Positions 34,575-46,272 of a stretch of DNA of 64,000 bases are shown piece after piece. The position numbers were made by a program, and so were the translations under genes. Under the pieces are notes generated by a model that ran no database searches, was not told where the DNA came from, and saw only the letters and a list, made by a program, of their open reading frames with translations. This stretch comes from Sipunculus nudus (Eukaryota; Annelida; Sipuncula; Golfingiida; Sipunculidae). Location: assembly GCA_026874595.1 (NCBI GenBank), contig CM049316.1, positions 17,321,839 through 17,385,838 on the forward strand, read 5' to 3'. The first letter of the stretch is position 1. Every line of letters starts with the position of its first letter.

Positions 34575-35118
34575 AAGACCCCCCGGCTGTAGATTTTTTT
34601 CCGAAAAATTTCTGTATGTCAATTAAATTTCCACGGATTTCCGCGGGAAACTTCGGAATTCCATGGATTTCTGCAGTTTTCCACGGATTTTATGCATTTG
34701 TGGAAGATTTCCGAAGATTTTTATCCGCACTTTTTCAAACACTTCGGAAAAGTGTGGAAAAAAATCCACATTTTTCCGAAAGTGCGGCAAATTTCCGCGG
34801 ATTTCCACAAAATTCTGGGACTTAGAAAATTTTTGGTTGTGAAAAGGCTTTCTGGACATAGAAATTTTACTTGGACATGGAGATGTACTGGGCCTGAAGG
34901 GAAAAATGCTAAGTCCAGCTACATGTTAAAAAAATAAAATATACTTCATTCATTATAGAGATATGGCATCCAACATACCAATATGTTTAGAAAAGCATCA
35001 AGAATACAAATATAAAAAAATATTTCCTGTTCAAATCAATTTTGTGATAGAGTTATTGTGTTTTATAATTTGTTCATATGTGTAATTTCCTGCACACACA
35101 CATGCACACACTCATATA

Positions 35119-35133
35119 ATTATATATATAATT

Positions 35134-35181
<48 letters not shown>
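35119..35181. repeat. (TA)n microsatellite
   Basis: TA-rich tract in the foldback interior. Confidence 0.9.
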
Positions 35182-35184
<3 letters not shown>

Positions 35185-36752
35185 GCTGGATAAAAAATAA
35201 AATAATGTTTTGAAAGATACATGTATCACATATATATTTCTCTCTGATGTTTTTTTTTTCAAGTGTCTTGATTTAACCTGAGATTAAGTGTTCACCAGCT
35301 CCCCTTGGAACTAAAAAATAGCTCATTAAAATGAAAAGGTATTAATTATATATAATGTACTAAAAGATTACAAGGCATGCACATGCACCCTGGGTAGAAG
35401 CCAGCTGCAGCTGTACTATGTCATTGTCGAGTACTGTCATCCAGCCATCTTGACCTTGCAAGGCCAGTCCCCAGCATCCCAGGTTACAGGAAGCATAAGA
35501 CACTTACAGTGCATAAATGCAGGGTCATTTCAAATGGAGTGGTTAACAGTTAGGAGGAATGAAGAGAACACAACTCATGTAAGCATATCCACCTATTTTA
35601 TTTGAGTTCAAAATATGTGAACAGAATATGCAAAATATCTTGTTAATATACTTGTCTGAGGATGAGGACTAACGGGTACTGTTTATATGTGTATGGACTT
35701 AGATGGCCTACAACACTAGGTATTTCCTCAAGTATATTTTTTTAGAATCATCATGCCTCATCCTTACTTATTATAAAATACATTTTTTTAACCATAAAAG
35801 TATTGTTATTGAAAATTTGATGATGCAAAGACTCATTCAACAGACTGAACTGTTATTCTGAAATATCCTTAAATATGGTAAACATCTTTCTATTTAGAAC
35901 CAAAATATCCTTTTTATTTCTGAATAGGATACATCTTTCTATTTAGATCAGCAGTATGCAGTTTCTTGTCATATATGACACCACTGTTATGTATTTATTT
36001 GGGGCATTTGTTGTTATGGCCTAAAAAGAATATTTTTTAAATTGTTTACAAACCATGTGCATCCATATTTATTCATTATTTATGAGTTTTATGTGTGCAG
36101 GAATTTTTAAAGTGTTATTTAATGTTGCCTTAAGAGTTGGAATTACCAGCAAATCTTGGAGAAAGTTACATATAAAACATAATGCACTGTTTGTCAATAG
36201 AAAATGTTCAGTGTTTCTGATTAATTTGCAGTTTACATTAAATTGAATTTCTTGCAATTTTAAAGTTATAGTACCTAAAGATCTTATAGAAAAATTCCAT
36301 GTCTGAAAAATATACTTATTTTACTATGAAAGAGGTCCTAAAAAATTACACAATACGATGTTTCTTGCAAGATCACTAAATTATTTTTTTTTTCTTTCCA
36401 GATAAAATCACCAGGATATATGATAGGTCCACCAAAGCTGCAAATATGAGACACAAGTTGAGTGACTGATTGAAGTCATTGTAAAGAAAACAAAACTAAC
36501 CAATATTTATTATAATTTTTTCAATAAATAATCAGTTTACTTCTTTTAGTGTTTTTCATTTATTACATCTATAAGCAGATGCAGGTGTGGCAATACTCTA
36601 ATATTCAAGAAGAAAAGGAAGGCAACGTTCTCAAAATATAGCTGATTGTTATGTTTATTCAGAAAATTAGAATTTTTACAATTTCAGAAAAATATTGCCA
36701 CAGAAATTCATTTACCAAAGGAAACCATCATGAAAGAATGGGGAAGCTGCAG

Positions 36753-36890
36753 AAAAACATATATGGAAACTGTTGAAGAAATCTGCGGAAAAGTGCGGAA
36801 GAAATCCTCGGAAAAGCGCGGAAAAACATATATGGAAACTGTTGAAGAAATCTGCGGAAAAGTGCGGAAGAAATCCTCGGAAAAGCGCGG
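36753..36890 (+). repeat. Perfect tandem duplication of 69 bp
   Basis: The unit from AAAAACATATATGGAAACTG to GGAAAAGCGCGG occurs twice with no visible difference, within the right arm of the foldback element. Confidence 0.9.
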
Positions 36891-37198
36891 AAACTGTGGC
36901 AGAAATCCACAGAAAAGTGCGGAAACTGCAGCAGAAATCAGCGGAAAAGTGTGGAAACTAAAGCAGAAATCAGCGGAAAAGTTCGGAAACTGCGGCAGAA
37001 ATCTGCGGAAAAGTGCGGAATCTACGGCAGAAATCCGCGGAAAAGTGCGGAAACTACGGCAAAAATCCGAAGATTTAGGATTTGGTGCTTTTTCCGAAGA
37101 ATTTTATAAATCTTTGGAAAAATGCTGTAGTCCCAATACTCAGAAATTCGCGGAAATCCGTGGATATTTTGCGGTTTCTTCAGAAAATCTACAGCTAT

Positions 37199-38450
37199 GC
37201 AGTGGGAGTTCTAGAAGTTAAACTGGCTCTTCCTGAAACCAAAGGCAAATCAGCCCCTGGTCTAGACAAACTCACTTACAAAATACTAAAGAAAATGCCA
37301 GACCCCTGTCTAAGGAGGATTGCAAACCTATACACGCTCTGCATTCCATCGGGATATTTTCCGATTTAATGGAAAAGGGCATTAGTAACCATGATCCCAA
37401 AACCTAACAAGACAACTGACAAACAGACAAATTTCAGGCCTTTCAGCTTGCTTCCCTGTCTGGGCAAGCTATTTGAAAAAAATCCTTAAAAATCAAATTA
37501 CTACATTCTTAGAGATTAGACCGGCCGAGCTGTGTGGCCCAATTTTTAATGATGACTAATCAGGCTTTCACTCAAGGAGATCAACGTGTGATCACATATT
37601 TCAGCTCAGTCAGGCCATTGCAATGGTATGAAACAAAGACAGCACAACTTAGCCACATTTCTTGATGTAGAAAAGGCCTTTGATGCAGTATGGTCTGACG
37701 GCCTCTGCATTTCAGTTATGAGATTCCATCTGGCACATAAACTAGTGAGGTTAATCTTAACAGGTAGATCCCCTTATGGTTAATCATAAAGGTACATAAT
37801 TTGAGAAGATTACGCTTGAAGCTGGGACTCCCCAGGGCTCAGTGCTGAGCCCTTTACTCTTAATCATGTATATTACAACCTTCCGAAGAAGGGACAAATG
37901 GTCAGCGTTTCACAATACGCTGATGACTTAGCTATCTGGGCCACTGGTTCCAAAGTTTGCTATTCACGCAACGCAGTCCAAGCCCAGCTCGCTCACATAA
38001 GCAACTAGTGCAACACCTGGAGAATCAAACTAAATCAAACAAAAACGGTTTTGTTTAGTAAAGCGTACAATCCAATATACCTTGAAGCTTAAAACTGTTA
38101 GATGAAAATTTAAAAGATTCTGAGGCTGCCAGGTTCTTAGGTGTAATTTTTGACAAAAAGCCACTCGGCGCTCATACATAGAGCATATAAGTCAACGAAT
38201 GTGGAGTAGGATTAATGCTCTAAATCTGTGTGCTATAAGAAGGAAGGACCTAAACTGGAGACAGCTGCAGGCTTTATATAAACAATGGATCTGCCCTATA
38301 GGCATAAAGGGAATCAATAGCTTTCTTAGGTGCAGTTAAGACAAATATATGAACTAGAAGTTTAACAGAATAAAGCCCTCAGAGCAGCCTTAAGAGTTAG
38401 TAGGTTCACTGAAACATCAAAACTAAGAGCACGCAAAAAAACACACCGAA
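37199..38450 (+). pseudogene. LINE ORF2 reverse transcriptase, broken
   Basis: The frame continues from the left side of the foldback element: EVKLALPETKGKSAPGLDKL, then ALVTMIPKPN, NFRPFSLLPCLGKLFEK. RT motif A FLDVEKAFDAVW is at 37658-37693, motif B GTPQGSVLSPLLL at about 37823-37861, motif C QYADDLAIW at about 37913-37940. The catalytic residues are present, but many stops and frameshifts separate the motifs. The motif style fits the Jockey/I group. Confidence 0.85.
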
Positions 38451-38859
38451 TGTAAAAGACTACATGACAGAACAATCTGTCAATACTTTCAACAGGATAA
38501 AACATATAAACTCAACACAGATCTGAACAAATAACCACAAGCTTAAAACAGCCAAAAATAAATTCGTTTCTCCTCTAGACATAATCCTATCACATCTGTA
38601 TAGAAAGAGACTAACATCACATCCACAACGCAAGCAGGCTTTTCAAGTCAGCTTGATCTTACCTTGCACCCAGTTTAGTATTTATAGAACTTAGCTATTT
38701 ATAAAACCTTAGTTTTTCATCTCTATCTCCTCTGATTTTCTCCAAAACGTTGGGCCTAATAGTAAATATATAATAAGTAAACATTCAATTAGATATCATC
38801 TTTATCATTGCTGAAGGAGCGCCTATGGTGGGTGTCCGCAACTATGCATGTTGCTTGAG

Positions 38860-39180
38860 TGCCATCTTTTCCTTCTTTAAAAAAAAATCCCCTCCAATTT
38901 CTGATTTTTAAAGAATTTTTTGGATTTTTCAATTTTGGCCATGTGAGTGGGATGTCTCTAAAGTATTCAACACAGGAATTTCATTTGTTTGGTGCTGATA
39001 CATATCAACACAATCTCGGTCAAGTTCAAAGATGGATGACCTTGACCTAATTCTAAAGGTCACAGAGCTCACAATAGAAAAACTTAGGAGCTTATTTCTC
39101 AGGAACCACTGGATGGATTGTTTTGGAATGTGGAATGGTCATTGGCCTTGATGATCTCTTAAGTGCTGCATGACTTACAA
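38860..39180 (+). repeat. Dispersed repeat flanking the LINE
   Basis: GGTCAAGTTCAAAGATGG, ATGACCTTGACCT and CTTATTTCTCAGGAACCACT match 31281-31690. Confidence 0.7.
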
Positions 39181-39385
39181 AGACTGAGGCCAGACTTACA
39201 AAGTTACTACATACCTCTCTAGTTCCAATTCACAACTTTAACAAGAGACAAATGTACAGATATACATCCATGTGAGAACAAATATTACATGAATACTTGT
39301 TACTGTTACCATCCGTAAATACTGCTCTTTTTGCTGAGGGCTTTTATCAGCTTTTGCTGATATTCTAGTTTTTTTTTGTTTTTGC

Positions 39386-41480
39386 TCAGCTGACTGAAAG
39401 TTATCTGAGAAATAGCAGTCACACTCTGTCATCCGTCTGTCCATTAACAGGGCACAAATTGTAAACACTATAGCTAGAATCTTATAACTTGAAATCCACA
39501 TAGGTTCATGAAAAATCTCCTGGGAAACCTGAAATTAGGCCTCTGTTAAGCATATCCTCTGAGCTATGGGCTCACAACTAAGCCCTCCCCCAGGATAATT
39601 AAAAAATTGATACAAAGCTCCATTATCTGAACAACTAAAGCATTGATCACCATGATTTTCTGCATGCATATTGATCATGGTGTGTTTCATCAGTTAATGC
39701 GGACTGGTGGTACCAAGTGGAATTTTTTTTAATTTTGATGTATTTTTTCTTTATTTTTGAGACCTTCAAAGATATGGTCATCTGTTAACAGGACACAAAT
39801 CGTAAACATAGGACCTAGAATCTTTTAACATCTAGGGAGGCCCATGAAAAATCTCCATGGAAACAGAAATTAGGTCTCTTTTACCCTTATCCTTTGAGCT
39901 ATGGTTCTCAAAAGTACCCCCAGAACAATTAAAAATTTGTTACAAAAGCTCCAATATCTTAACAACTGATGCATTGATCACCATGATTCCTTGCAGGCAT
40001 GCATATTCATCATGGGTTTTTTCATGAGTTCCTGGAGACTGCTGGCACCACCTGGATATTTTTTTTTAATTTTACGCAATTTTTCCCAATTTTTGAGACC
40101 TTCAAAGATGCAGTCATCTTTAACAAATCATAATTAATCAACCTAGAATCTTGTAATTTAAGATGCAGGGAAGTCAATAAAAAATCTCCTTTGACACTTG
40201 AAAATAAGTCTTTGTTACCCATATTTTTTTAACTATAGGGCTTGTAAGTACCCCTCAGTATAATTGTATCCCCCAAAACAAAGTTTTGCGGATACTATGT
40301 TTTTGACTGGGTTCCCCCGCCACCCCGCCCCGCATTCGTTTCCAGAATTGAATCCTGAGACCACGGGATAGATTTTTCTGAAACTTTACACCATTATTGG
40401 GTCACATATGTATGTACTTGTGCCAAATTATTTTGCGTTGACCTCTGACCTTTCCTCTCTCCAGTGAGTCCATCTGTCAACTGTGCTGACACATTAACTC
40501 ACATATCCTTTTTTTGCAAAAATGTAGCCCTTGGATAGCTTTATAACATACACAAAATTGGTGGCACCACCTGCAACAATTTTTGCACAGCGTCGATCTG
40601 TTCATCTGCCTAAGGATAAAATCACTCCTATCTCTGCAGTGGTTGGACTTATCCACCTGAAATTTTGCATGTGTATACATCCTGGATAGCTGTCTTGATT
40701 TTATGACAGGTGGCGCCACCTACATTCACGTTCAGGCTGCAGACATCCAGGCTTATATCTCAGGACTAGCTTGACCTATTCCCTTGTAATTGTGCATGTG
40801 TATACATCTCACATATCTCTTTATCATACACAAAATTAGTGGCGCCTCCTGCAACCATTTTTGCACAGCGTCCATCTGTTTGTCTGCTGTTGGATAAAAT
40901 CACTCGTATACAAGCAGTGGTGTGACTTATCTGCCTAAAATTTCGCATATGTATACAACTTGGATTGCTTTCTGGATTTTGTTGCAGGTGGCACCACCTA
41001 CATACACATTTCGGCTGTAGACATCAATGCTTATATGCAACACACCTCACTCTATATCCCCTTGCCACTCAATCCATGCCTCACTTCACACATCCCACTG
41101 ATTTCAGCGGATACACGTAATTGTTTGTCAACGTACCCGTATTCTAGTTGAAAATATGATACAAAACCTCCATTTTCTGAACAAATGCATTCATCATCAT
41201 GATTCATCATGGAATGTTTCATCATTTCCTGTAGACTGGTGGCGCTACCTTGATTTTATTTTTTTTAAATTTTGCATTTTCTTCAAATTTTTATTTTTGA
41301 GACCTTAAAAGATGCAGTTGTCCTTAACAGGGCACAAGTCATAAACATTGCACCTAGAATCTTCATACTTGACATTCAGGGAGGGCCATGAAAATTTCCT
41401 TAGAAATTTAAAATTAGGTCTCTGTTACCCATATCATCTGCGCTATGCTTCAGTTGAATGAGGATACCACCTACAAAATT
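39386..41480 (+). repeat. Hairpin-headed array of about 335-bp units, split by a Helitron
   Basis: The head GCTCAGCTGACTGAAAGTTA and then TCTGAG (39386) is followed by CATCCGTCTGTCC. Units start near 39443, 39785, 40120 and 41325, each with TTAACAGG.CACAAAT, CTAGAATCTT, AGGG(A)GG.CCATGAAAAAT, AATTAGG(C/T)CTCTGTT and ATTGATCACCATGATT. The last interval is 335 bp only after subtracting the Helitron. A related unit occurs at 46360. Confidence 0.85.
40269..41147 (+). mobile_element. Non-autonomous Helitron, complete
   Basis: It begins with TC (TCCCCC, 40269) after host A and ends with CTAG (41144-41147) before host T, as Helitrons do. A short stem-loop (around GTAATTG..CAACGTAC, 41117-41135) lies about ten bases before the CTAG end. 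The 5' end also has a small hairpin (AAAACAAAGTTTT). The insertion splits one unit of the 335-bp array. The body carries two or more related blocks with GGTGGCGCCACCT and CTCATATCTC. No helicase is encoded. There is no target duplication, as expected. Confidence 0.8.
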
Positions 41481-41874
41481 TATCAAACAACTGATGAAAT
41501 TCCTTTTGTGAATGTCTTCCTAGTCAGCTGAGTGTCATTACCTTCTGGGCAGGATGCAAAATAGGGGGTGCACACATGCACACTTGCATGTAAATTTTCT
41601 TTTGTGCAGGTAGAAATCATACAGAGGGTGCCCACTGTGCATGTATTATAAACCAATGAAAAACTGTTGGAGCAGTGTCTTGTATTTTTACGATTCATAT
41701 TAAACATCAGGATCATAAATTAAAAAAGGCATCCGATATGGGGACGCAAACCCTGCGCGGAAAATAGTGATATGTCATTTTAATTAGTCTTGTGTTAATG
41801 CTGGTAACTTTCTAAGTGAATTGTTTTTTAAATGCCCTTGTGGTATTGCTGTTCTTGCCTATATAAAAATAAAA

Positions 41875-43520
41875 CTAGACGACCAGAGGTCGACCGCTTG
41901 CCGGAAGTGAAATGACAGACGGATGGGCAGACAGAACATATTGTGGGTTTTCTATTATTTGAATGACCCTCAGCGTTTGCTGAGAAGTTGTGGCCTGTAA
42001 AATGACATCAGACAAAACAACGAGGAAGCAGACAAAGCTGACCACAAAAGACTAACAGACAGACATACTGACATATCTGTGATAACAGATTACCAGACAA
42101 AAGTGCCGAAGGTAAAGAATAGCAAAATTAGCGAGAGTTTATGTAGATAAGGTTTATAATTTTGGAGATATAGCCAAAACATGATATGTTGGGGAGGTGA
42201 AGGTGCAGCGCCCCCTAGTGGCTATATCCGGAAAATGAAAAATCTGTTTTGAGATATTAGTGTAAAACATAAGATGTACCAGTTTTAAAAGGATTCCTGA
42301 AAAAAAAAACCGTGGCCTGTAGAATGCTATATATGAGACGCAAGAACCAGCAAGTAGGCGGATTTGACAAACTGACAAACAGACAGACACACTGACAAAG
42401 TGACACAAGACTGAGACCAGATGACATTACTAGGTCATGGAGAAGATTCAGGGAAAGAAAATAAGCCATAGTTTCTGTAATTGAGGCTTTGGGTTTTAGA
42501 GATGTGGTCAATATAATGATATGTGTGTGAGGGTCAGGTGCAGCGCCATCTAGCGGCCATATCCGGAAAATGAAAAAATAATTTTGAGATATTTTTGTAA
42601 AATATAATATGCATCAGTTTTCAAATGCTTCTTTAAAAACTGTGGCCTGTAGAATGCTATATGCGAGACGCAAGAATCAGCAAGCAGCCAAATTTGAGGA
42701 CAACTGACAAACAGACGGACACACTGACAAAGTGACACAAGATTGAAACCAGATGACATTATCAGTTTATGGAGAAGACTCAGAGGGAAAAAATAAGCTA
42801 TAGTTTATGTAATTGAGGCTTTGGGTTTTAGAGATATGGCCAATGTAATGATATGTGTGTGAGGGTCGTATGCAGCACCCCCTAGCAGCAATATTCAAAA
42901 AATGAAAAAAACATTTCGAGATACTAGTGTAGGACTTATGATATGTCAGTTTCAAAATGATTCCTGCAATAATGTGGCCTTTGGCGCAAGATGAATGAAA
43001 TCTCGAAATATCTCTATTCACGAGATATTTTACGAGATACTGCAAGACTTGTAATAAAATCTTATAGTACTAGTTGAATGCTACCTGATGCAAAAAAACT
43101 AGATCACTCTAGCTTTAAAACTGACAAAGTTAGAAAAATAAGACCCCTTATTTTCGAATATCATGACTTTTCCCCAAAAATTTGTAACCATGGTTACGGC
43201 AAATTTAAGTCAGCTACACACCAGATGACAGGCCTTGGAATGACGATTAAAATGAGCTATTGTTGAAGTAGATATGACTATTAGTCACAAAGATATGAAG
43301 AAAAAACCGTTTTGAGAAGTTTTGATGACCTTGACCTTGACCTTTGACCTATTTTGACCTAAAACAATAGGGCACCTAGAAATTTAATTCTCCATCATCT
43401 CTGAAAGTTTCAAGGTGATTGTGGCAAAATTGTGGCCAGGAGAGTGCAGAAAACAAACAGACAGACAAACAGACAAACAGACATACGCAACTGACCAATA
43501 TGCTTGCCGAAATCTTTGAT
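41875..43520 (-). mobile_element. Probable second Helitron family, minus orientation
   Basis: On the minus strand the 3' end is CGACCTCTGGTCG, a 5-bp stem with a TCT loop, then T and CTAG, followed by host T. The opposite end has a longer hairpin built on GCTTGCCG/CGGCAAGC (about 43500-43525). The exact 5' TC is not fixed. The interior holds three units of about 310 bp (42160-43020) with CAGCGCC.CCTAG, TATCCGGAAAATGAAAAA and GTGGCCTGTAGAATGCTATA. Confidence 0.5.
42160..43020. repeat. Tandem repeat, about 310 bp, three units
   Basis: GGCTTTGGGTTTTAGAGATA, ATGATATGTGTGTGAGGGTC and the CAGACAGACACACTGACAAA stretch recur at about 310-bp intervals. Confidence 0.85.
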
Positions 43521-43529
43521 TCCGGCAAG

Positions 43530-44976
43530 CAACAAACAACAACCATGCTCCCCCCACACCATGAAGTATGTACGTAATTTACGGACACCATTCAGGGAAA
43601 TGACTCATGGTGTGATGTCATTGTTACCTGTGACATAATGGATCTCACTCGACAGATGGCTGTATGGTAACATGCAAAGAGTGTAAGTGGTAAAATTTGC
43701 TATTAAACCTTATAAAACACATTATGAGGTTATTCACGCTTGGATTCATACCAATATTGAACTTTATAAACACTTTAACAACACAATGCAGCCTATTATG
43801 ATAAATTTCAATAAGGTCTGTTATTTCGTCTCCAGATATGATCGTCTAGACATACACACACAGAATCAAGTGAAAAAAATAACCCTTTCTTCACACAGGG
43901 TTAATAAGCATTTCTATTCTTTGAGCAACAGAAACTCCTTAACAAGCAAATTTTCTCATTAGTATTACATTTAGGTGCATGTTGAAATCTTTAGATGCTT
44001 GTAGTTTTTGTTTCAAGGGAGCATGTAAATTTTTTAGCCTAATTTGTACCCTGCCCCTGGGTCACTTGTTTATATTCAAATGTGATTAAATATTTGTATA
44101 TGACATTAGATGCTCAGTGACATATTTCAATATATAATAAGGTGTAAATACTTTGTAGCATTTCACTTTATCTCTTAAATTTGGCTAGACCTTGGTATGT
44201 AACGCTGGTACTCTGAAACTAGTCCACTCAATCATTTTTTTCAGCTTTCATGGGATGTAATTTTTAACTAACATGGCCATATATTTAACTGTTGGGAACT
44301 ATTAAATCTACACATTTTTTAAAATATACAACCTTTCTCTTAACACAAAGGCTCATTACTATTATTCCTTATTGCATCATTAAATGGTTTCAGGCTACAT
44401 TAGTTTAAAAGACAACACAGTGAAGATGCAATGTATACCTAATTTGCTTGTTATAACTTGCTTATTAATTTAAGTTTATGTTGATTTGAAAATTGAAAAT
44501 TTTAATTTTTACAGCATTTTTTTCAGCTAATTGTATTATCAGATTTGCAACATTGGTCTAATCTAGGGTCCTGAACCTAGCTTGTGTGCTATCAGGGCCC
44601 CGCTTGTATAAGAGGATTCCCTAAAGTAATCACCTTGTCCATCACCTTTTTTCGTTGAATTTATCTTTACCAGTGATTTAATTTCAGTTAAATGCTATCT
44701 GAAACATGCCCCTTTGATGTAGATCAGTTCATTGTATATATTGGTTTTAAAATATAGCCAAATCAAATTATTTGGTTTATACAGATTTATATATATTCTA
44801 CTTTGATGATCCCACTGATGCATCATTGTCAAGGTAAAGCTTTTTATGCAGTATGTACCTAATCTTAGTCCACCTAATATACTGGTACAAACATTTTTTT
44901 AAGTTAATGGGACCCCCAGCAATGTTCATCATCTATACATGCATGAAAAAATTTTGCTTCTTCTTTTTCTCTGCAG
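43530..44976. other. AT-rich stretch without recognised genes
   Basis: No coding or repeat boundary is recognised. A polypyrimidine tract and CAG at 44962-44976 could be a splice acceptor. Confidence 0.4.
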
Positions 44977-45066
44977 GTGTGCCAGGCTGTGGCCGTAATA
45001 TTCAATCTCGAACTTGACCACTTCATGCCAGCCACCAGTTTGATAGAAGCAAATCTCTTTGTTTGA
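44977..45066 (+). other. Candidate terminal exon
   Basis: After a good acceptor (CTTCTTTTTCTCTGCAG) a frame of 29 codons (VCQAVAVIFNLELDHF, then MPATSLIEANLFV) runs to TGA at 45064-45066. No family is recognised. It could be a real last exon or chance. Confidence 0.25.
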
Positions 45067-45439
45067 GCTTAAAATATTGCTTCTGACATTTGTGTCAGGG
45101 TAATCAATAAGTTTTGAAATTAAGATTTTCTTAATTGTTCAATATCTATGCACTGTGGAAGGCATTTATTTATTATTCTTTAAAGAACTGCACATTGAAA
45201 CTGATCAGATAACTAATAATAATTGTTATTCATCATTAGACTATATCTTATATTAAGCATTTTGTTAAATGCACTTTACTCAGAATAATTTAAGCAACAG
45301 GACAATTCAGAATTTATGGATCTTCAGTTAACTGTTGGCCACTTTACATATTCAATGTTACAGAAAGAAATATTGCCCTGGAATATATAAGGCACATGTT
45401 AAATGGATGATTTATTTCATATGTTACATGTTTGCAGGC

Positions 45440-45600
45440 AGCAGTTGACTTAGCCTTCAAGATAGAATGATCCCTGGAAAAGACAACCCACATACTGGCC
45501 ACACGGGAAAGAATAATTTCCAAGAGCCCTCAAGGACTGATAGACCAACAGTTCAATACTGGTGAGGAGACACACTGGCAGACCAGACAGCCCAGTGCAG
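45440..45600 (+). other. Candidate non-coding exon
   Basis: It is bounded by ACATGTTTGCAG (ending at 45439) and the donor GTGAGA at 45601. Higher GC than its surroundings. All three frames contain stops, so if spliced it would be untranslated or belong to a non-coding RNA. Confidence 0.25.
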
Positions 45601-46272
45601 GTGAGACTTGAATACCTATCATCGAACAAACAGATAAAGGATTAATTTAATCCTTAGTCCCTGCCATAGGATGGAGAACTACTAAAATGGTCCACATCTG
45701 TCTGTACCTCCTTCTCTACTAAATATCTTCAAAACCCATTTTTTTTTCACAAAATTTTATTTACATACATAGTCACCACCTGCAGGTGCTGCCACCTATG
45801 TTACACTATTTTCCATGATCTAAAAGGGTCTTTTCCACTCTTTTACTTGTAAGAGAATAAATAGAATAACCTGATCCTTCAAATTAATTATCCCTTATAC
45901 CAAGGGATCATAAATGAATGTAGGTTGAACTGGATTTCTTTTAAATTTTGATGTTTTCACAGGAATTTTGTGAATGTCAAAAATTCTTCATTTTACATGC
46001 TTCCATGTATGTTGTGAAAATTTTATCATTTATTTTTAGAACCGCTACAGCTTTTAAGTTGTGCATACATGTTCATCATGTGATTGATATGTAATTTTTA
46101 GTGTTTTGGGTCAAAGGTCAACATTTTTCATACTTTTCTGTTCAGATGTTGGGACCTCCTTTATTAGGGAAACATAATAATCAGTCCCCCACCGTAGGAT
46201 TAGTCTACCATCTGGCTGTCTGTCTGTCAGTCTGTCATACCATCTGGCCATCTGTCCGACCTGCCACATTTT

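Larger units (their letters stand above)
34575..37198. mobile_element. Foldback element inside the LINE, 2.6 kb
   Basis: The ends are inverted: GGCTGTAGATTTTTTTCCG at the left, and CAGAAAATCTACAGCTATGC at the right. The subterminal zones (34600-34800 and 36750-37180) are inverted arrays of a GCGGAAATCCGCGG-type motif. The 5-bp duplication GCAGT lies at 34570-34574 and 37199-37203. Removing the element rejoins the LINE frame without gap. The AT-rich interior has a TA microsatellite (35120-35180) and no recognised gene. A 191-codon frame (36646-37221) is a reading of the repeat array, not a gene. Confidence 0.8.
31700..38850 (+). mobile_element. Jockey/I-type LINE, full extent, heavily degraded and split
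   Basis: It contains, in order, an ORF1 with CCHC zinc knuckles, an AP endonuclease and a reverse transcriptase, all on the plus strand and all in proper order. Stops and frameshifts are frequent. A 2.6-kb foldback element (34575-37198) splits ORF2 between the pre-RT and RT parts. The outer ends are approximate because no target duplication was found. Both flanks carry the same dispersed repeat (31281-31690 and 38900-39180), so the LINE probably inserted into it. Confidence 0.85.

Noticed and set aside
36646-37221. A 191-codon lysine/glutamate-rich frame with repeats
   Set aside because: It is a translation of the GCGGAAA-type tandem array in the foldback arm and runs across the insertion border into the LINE.
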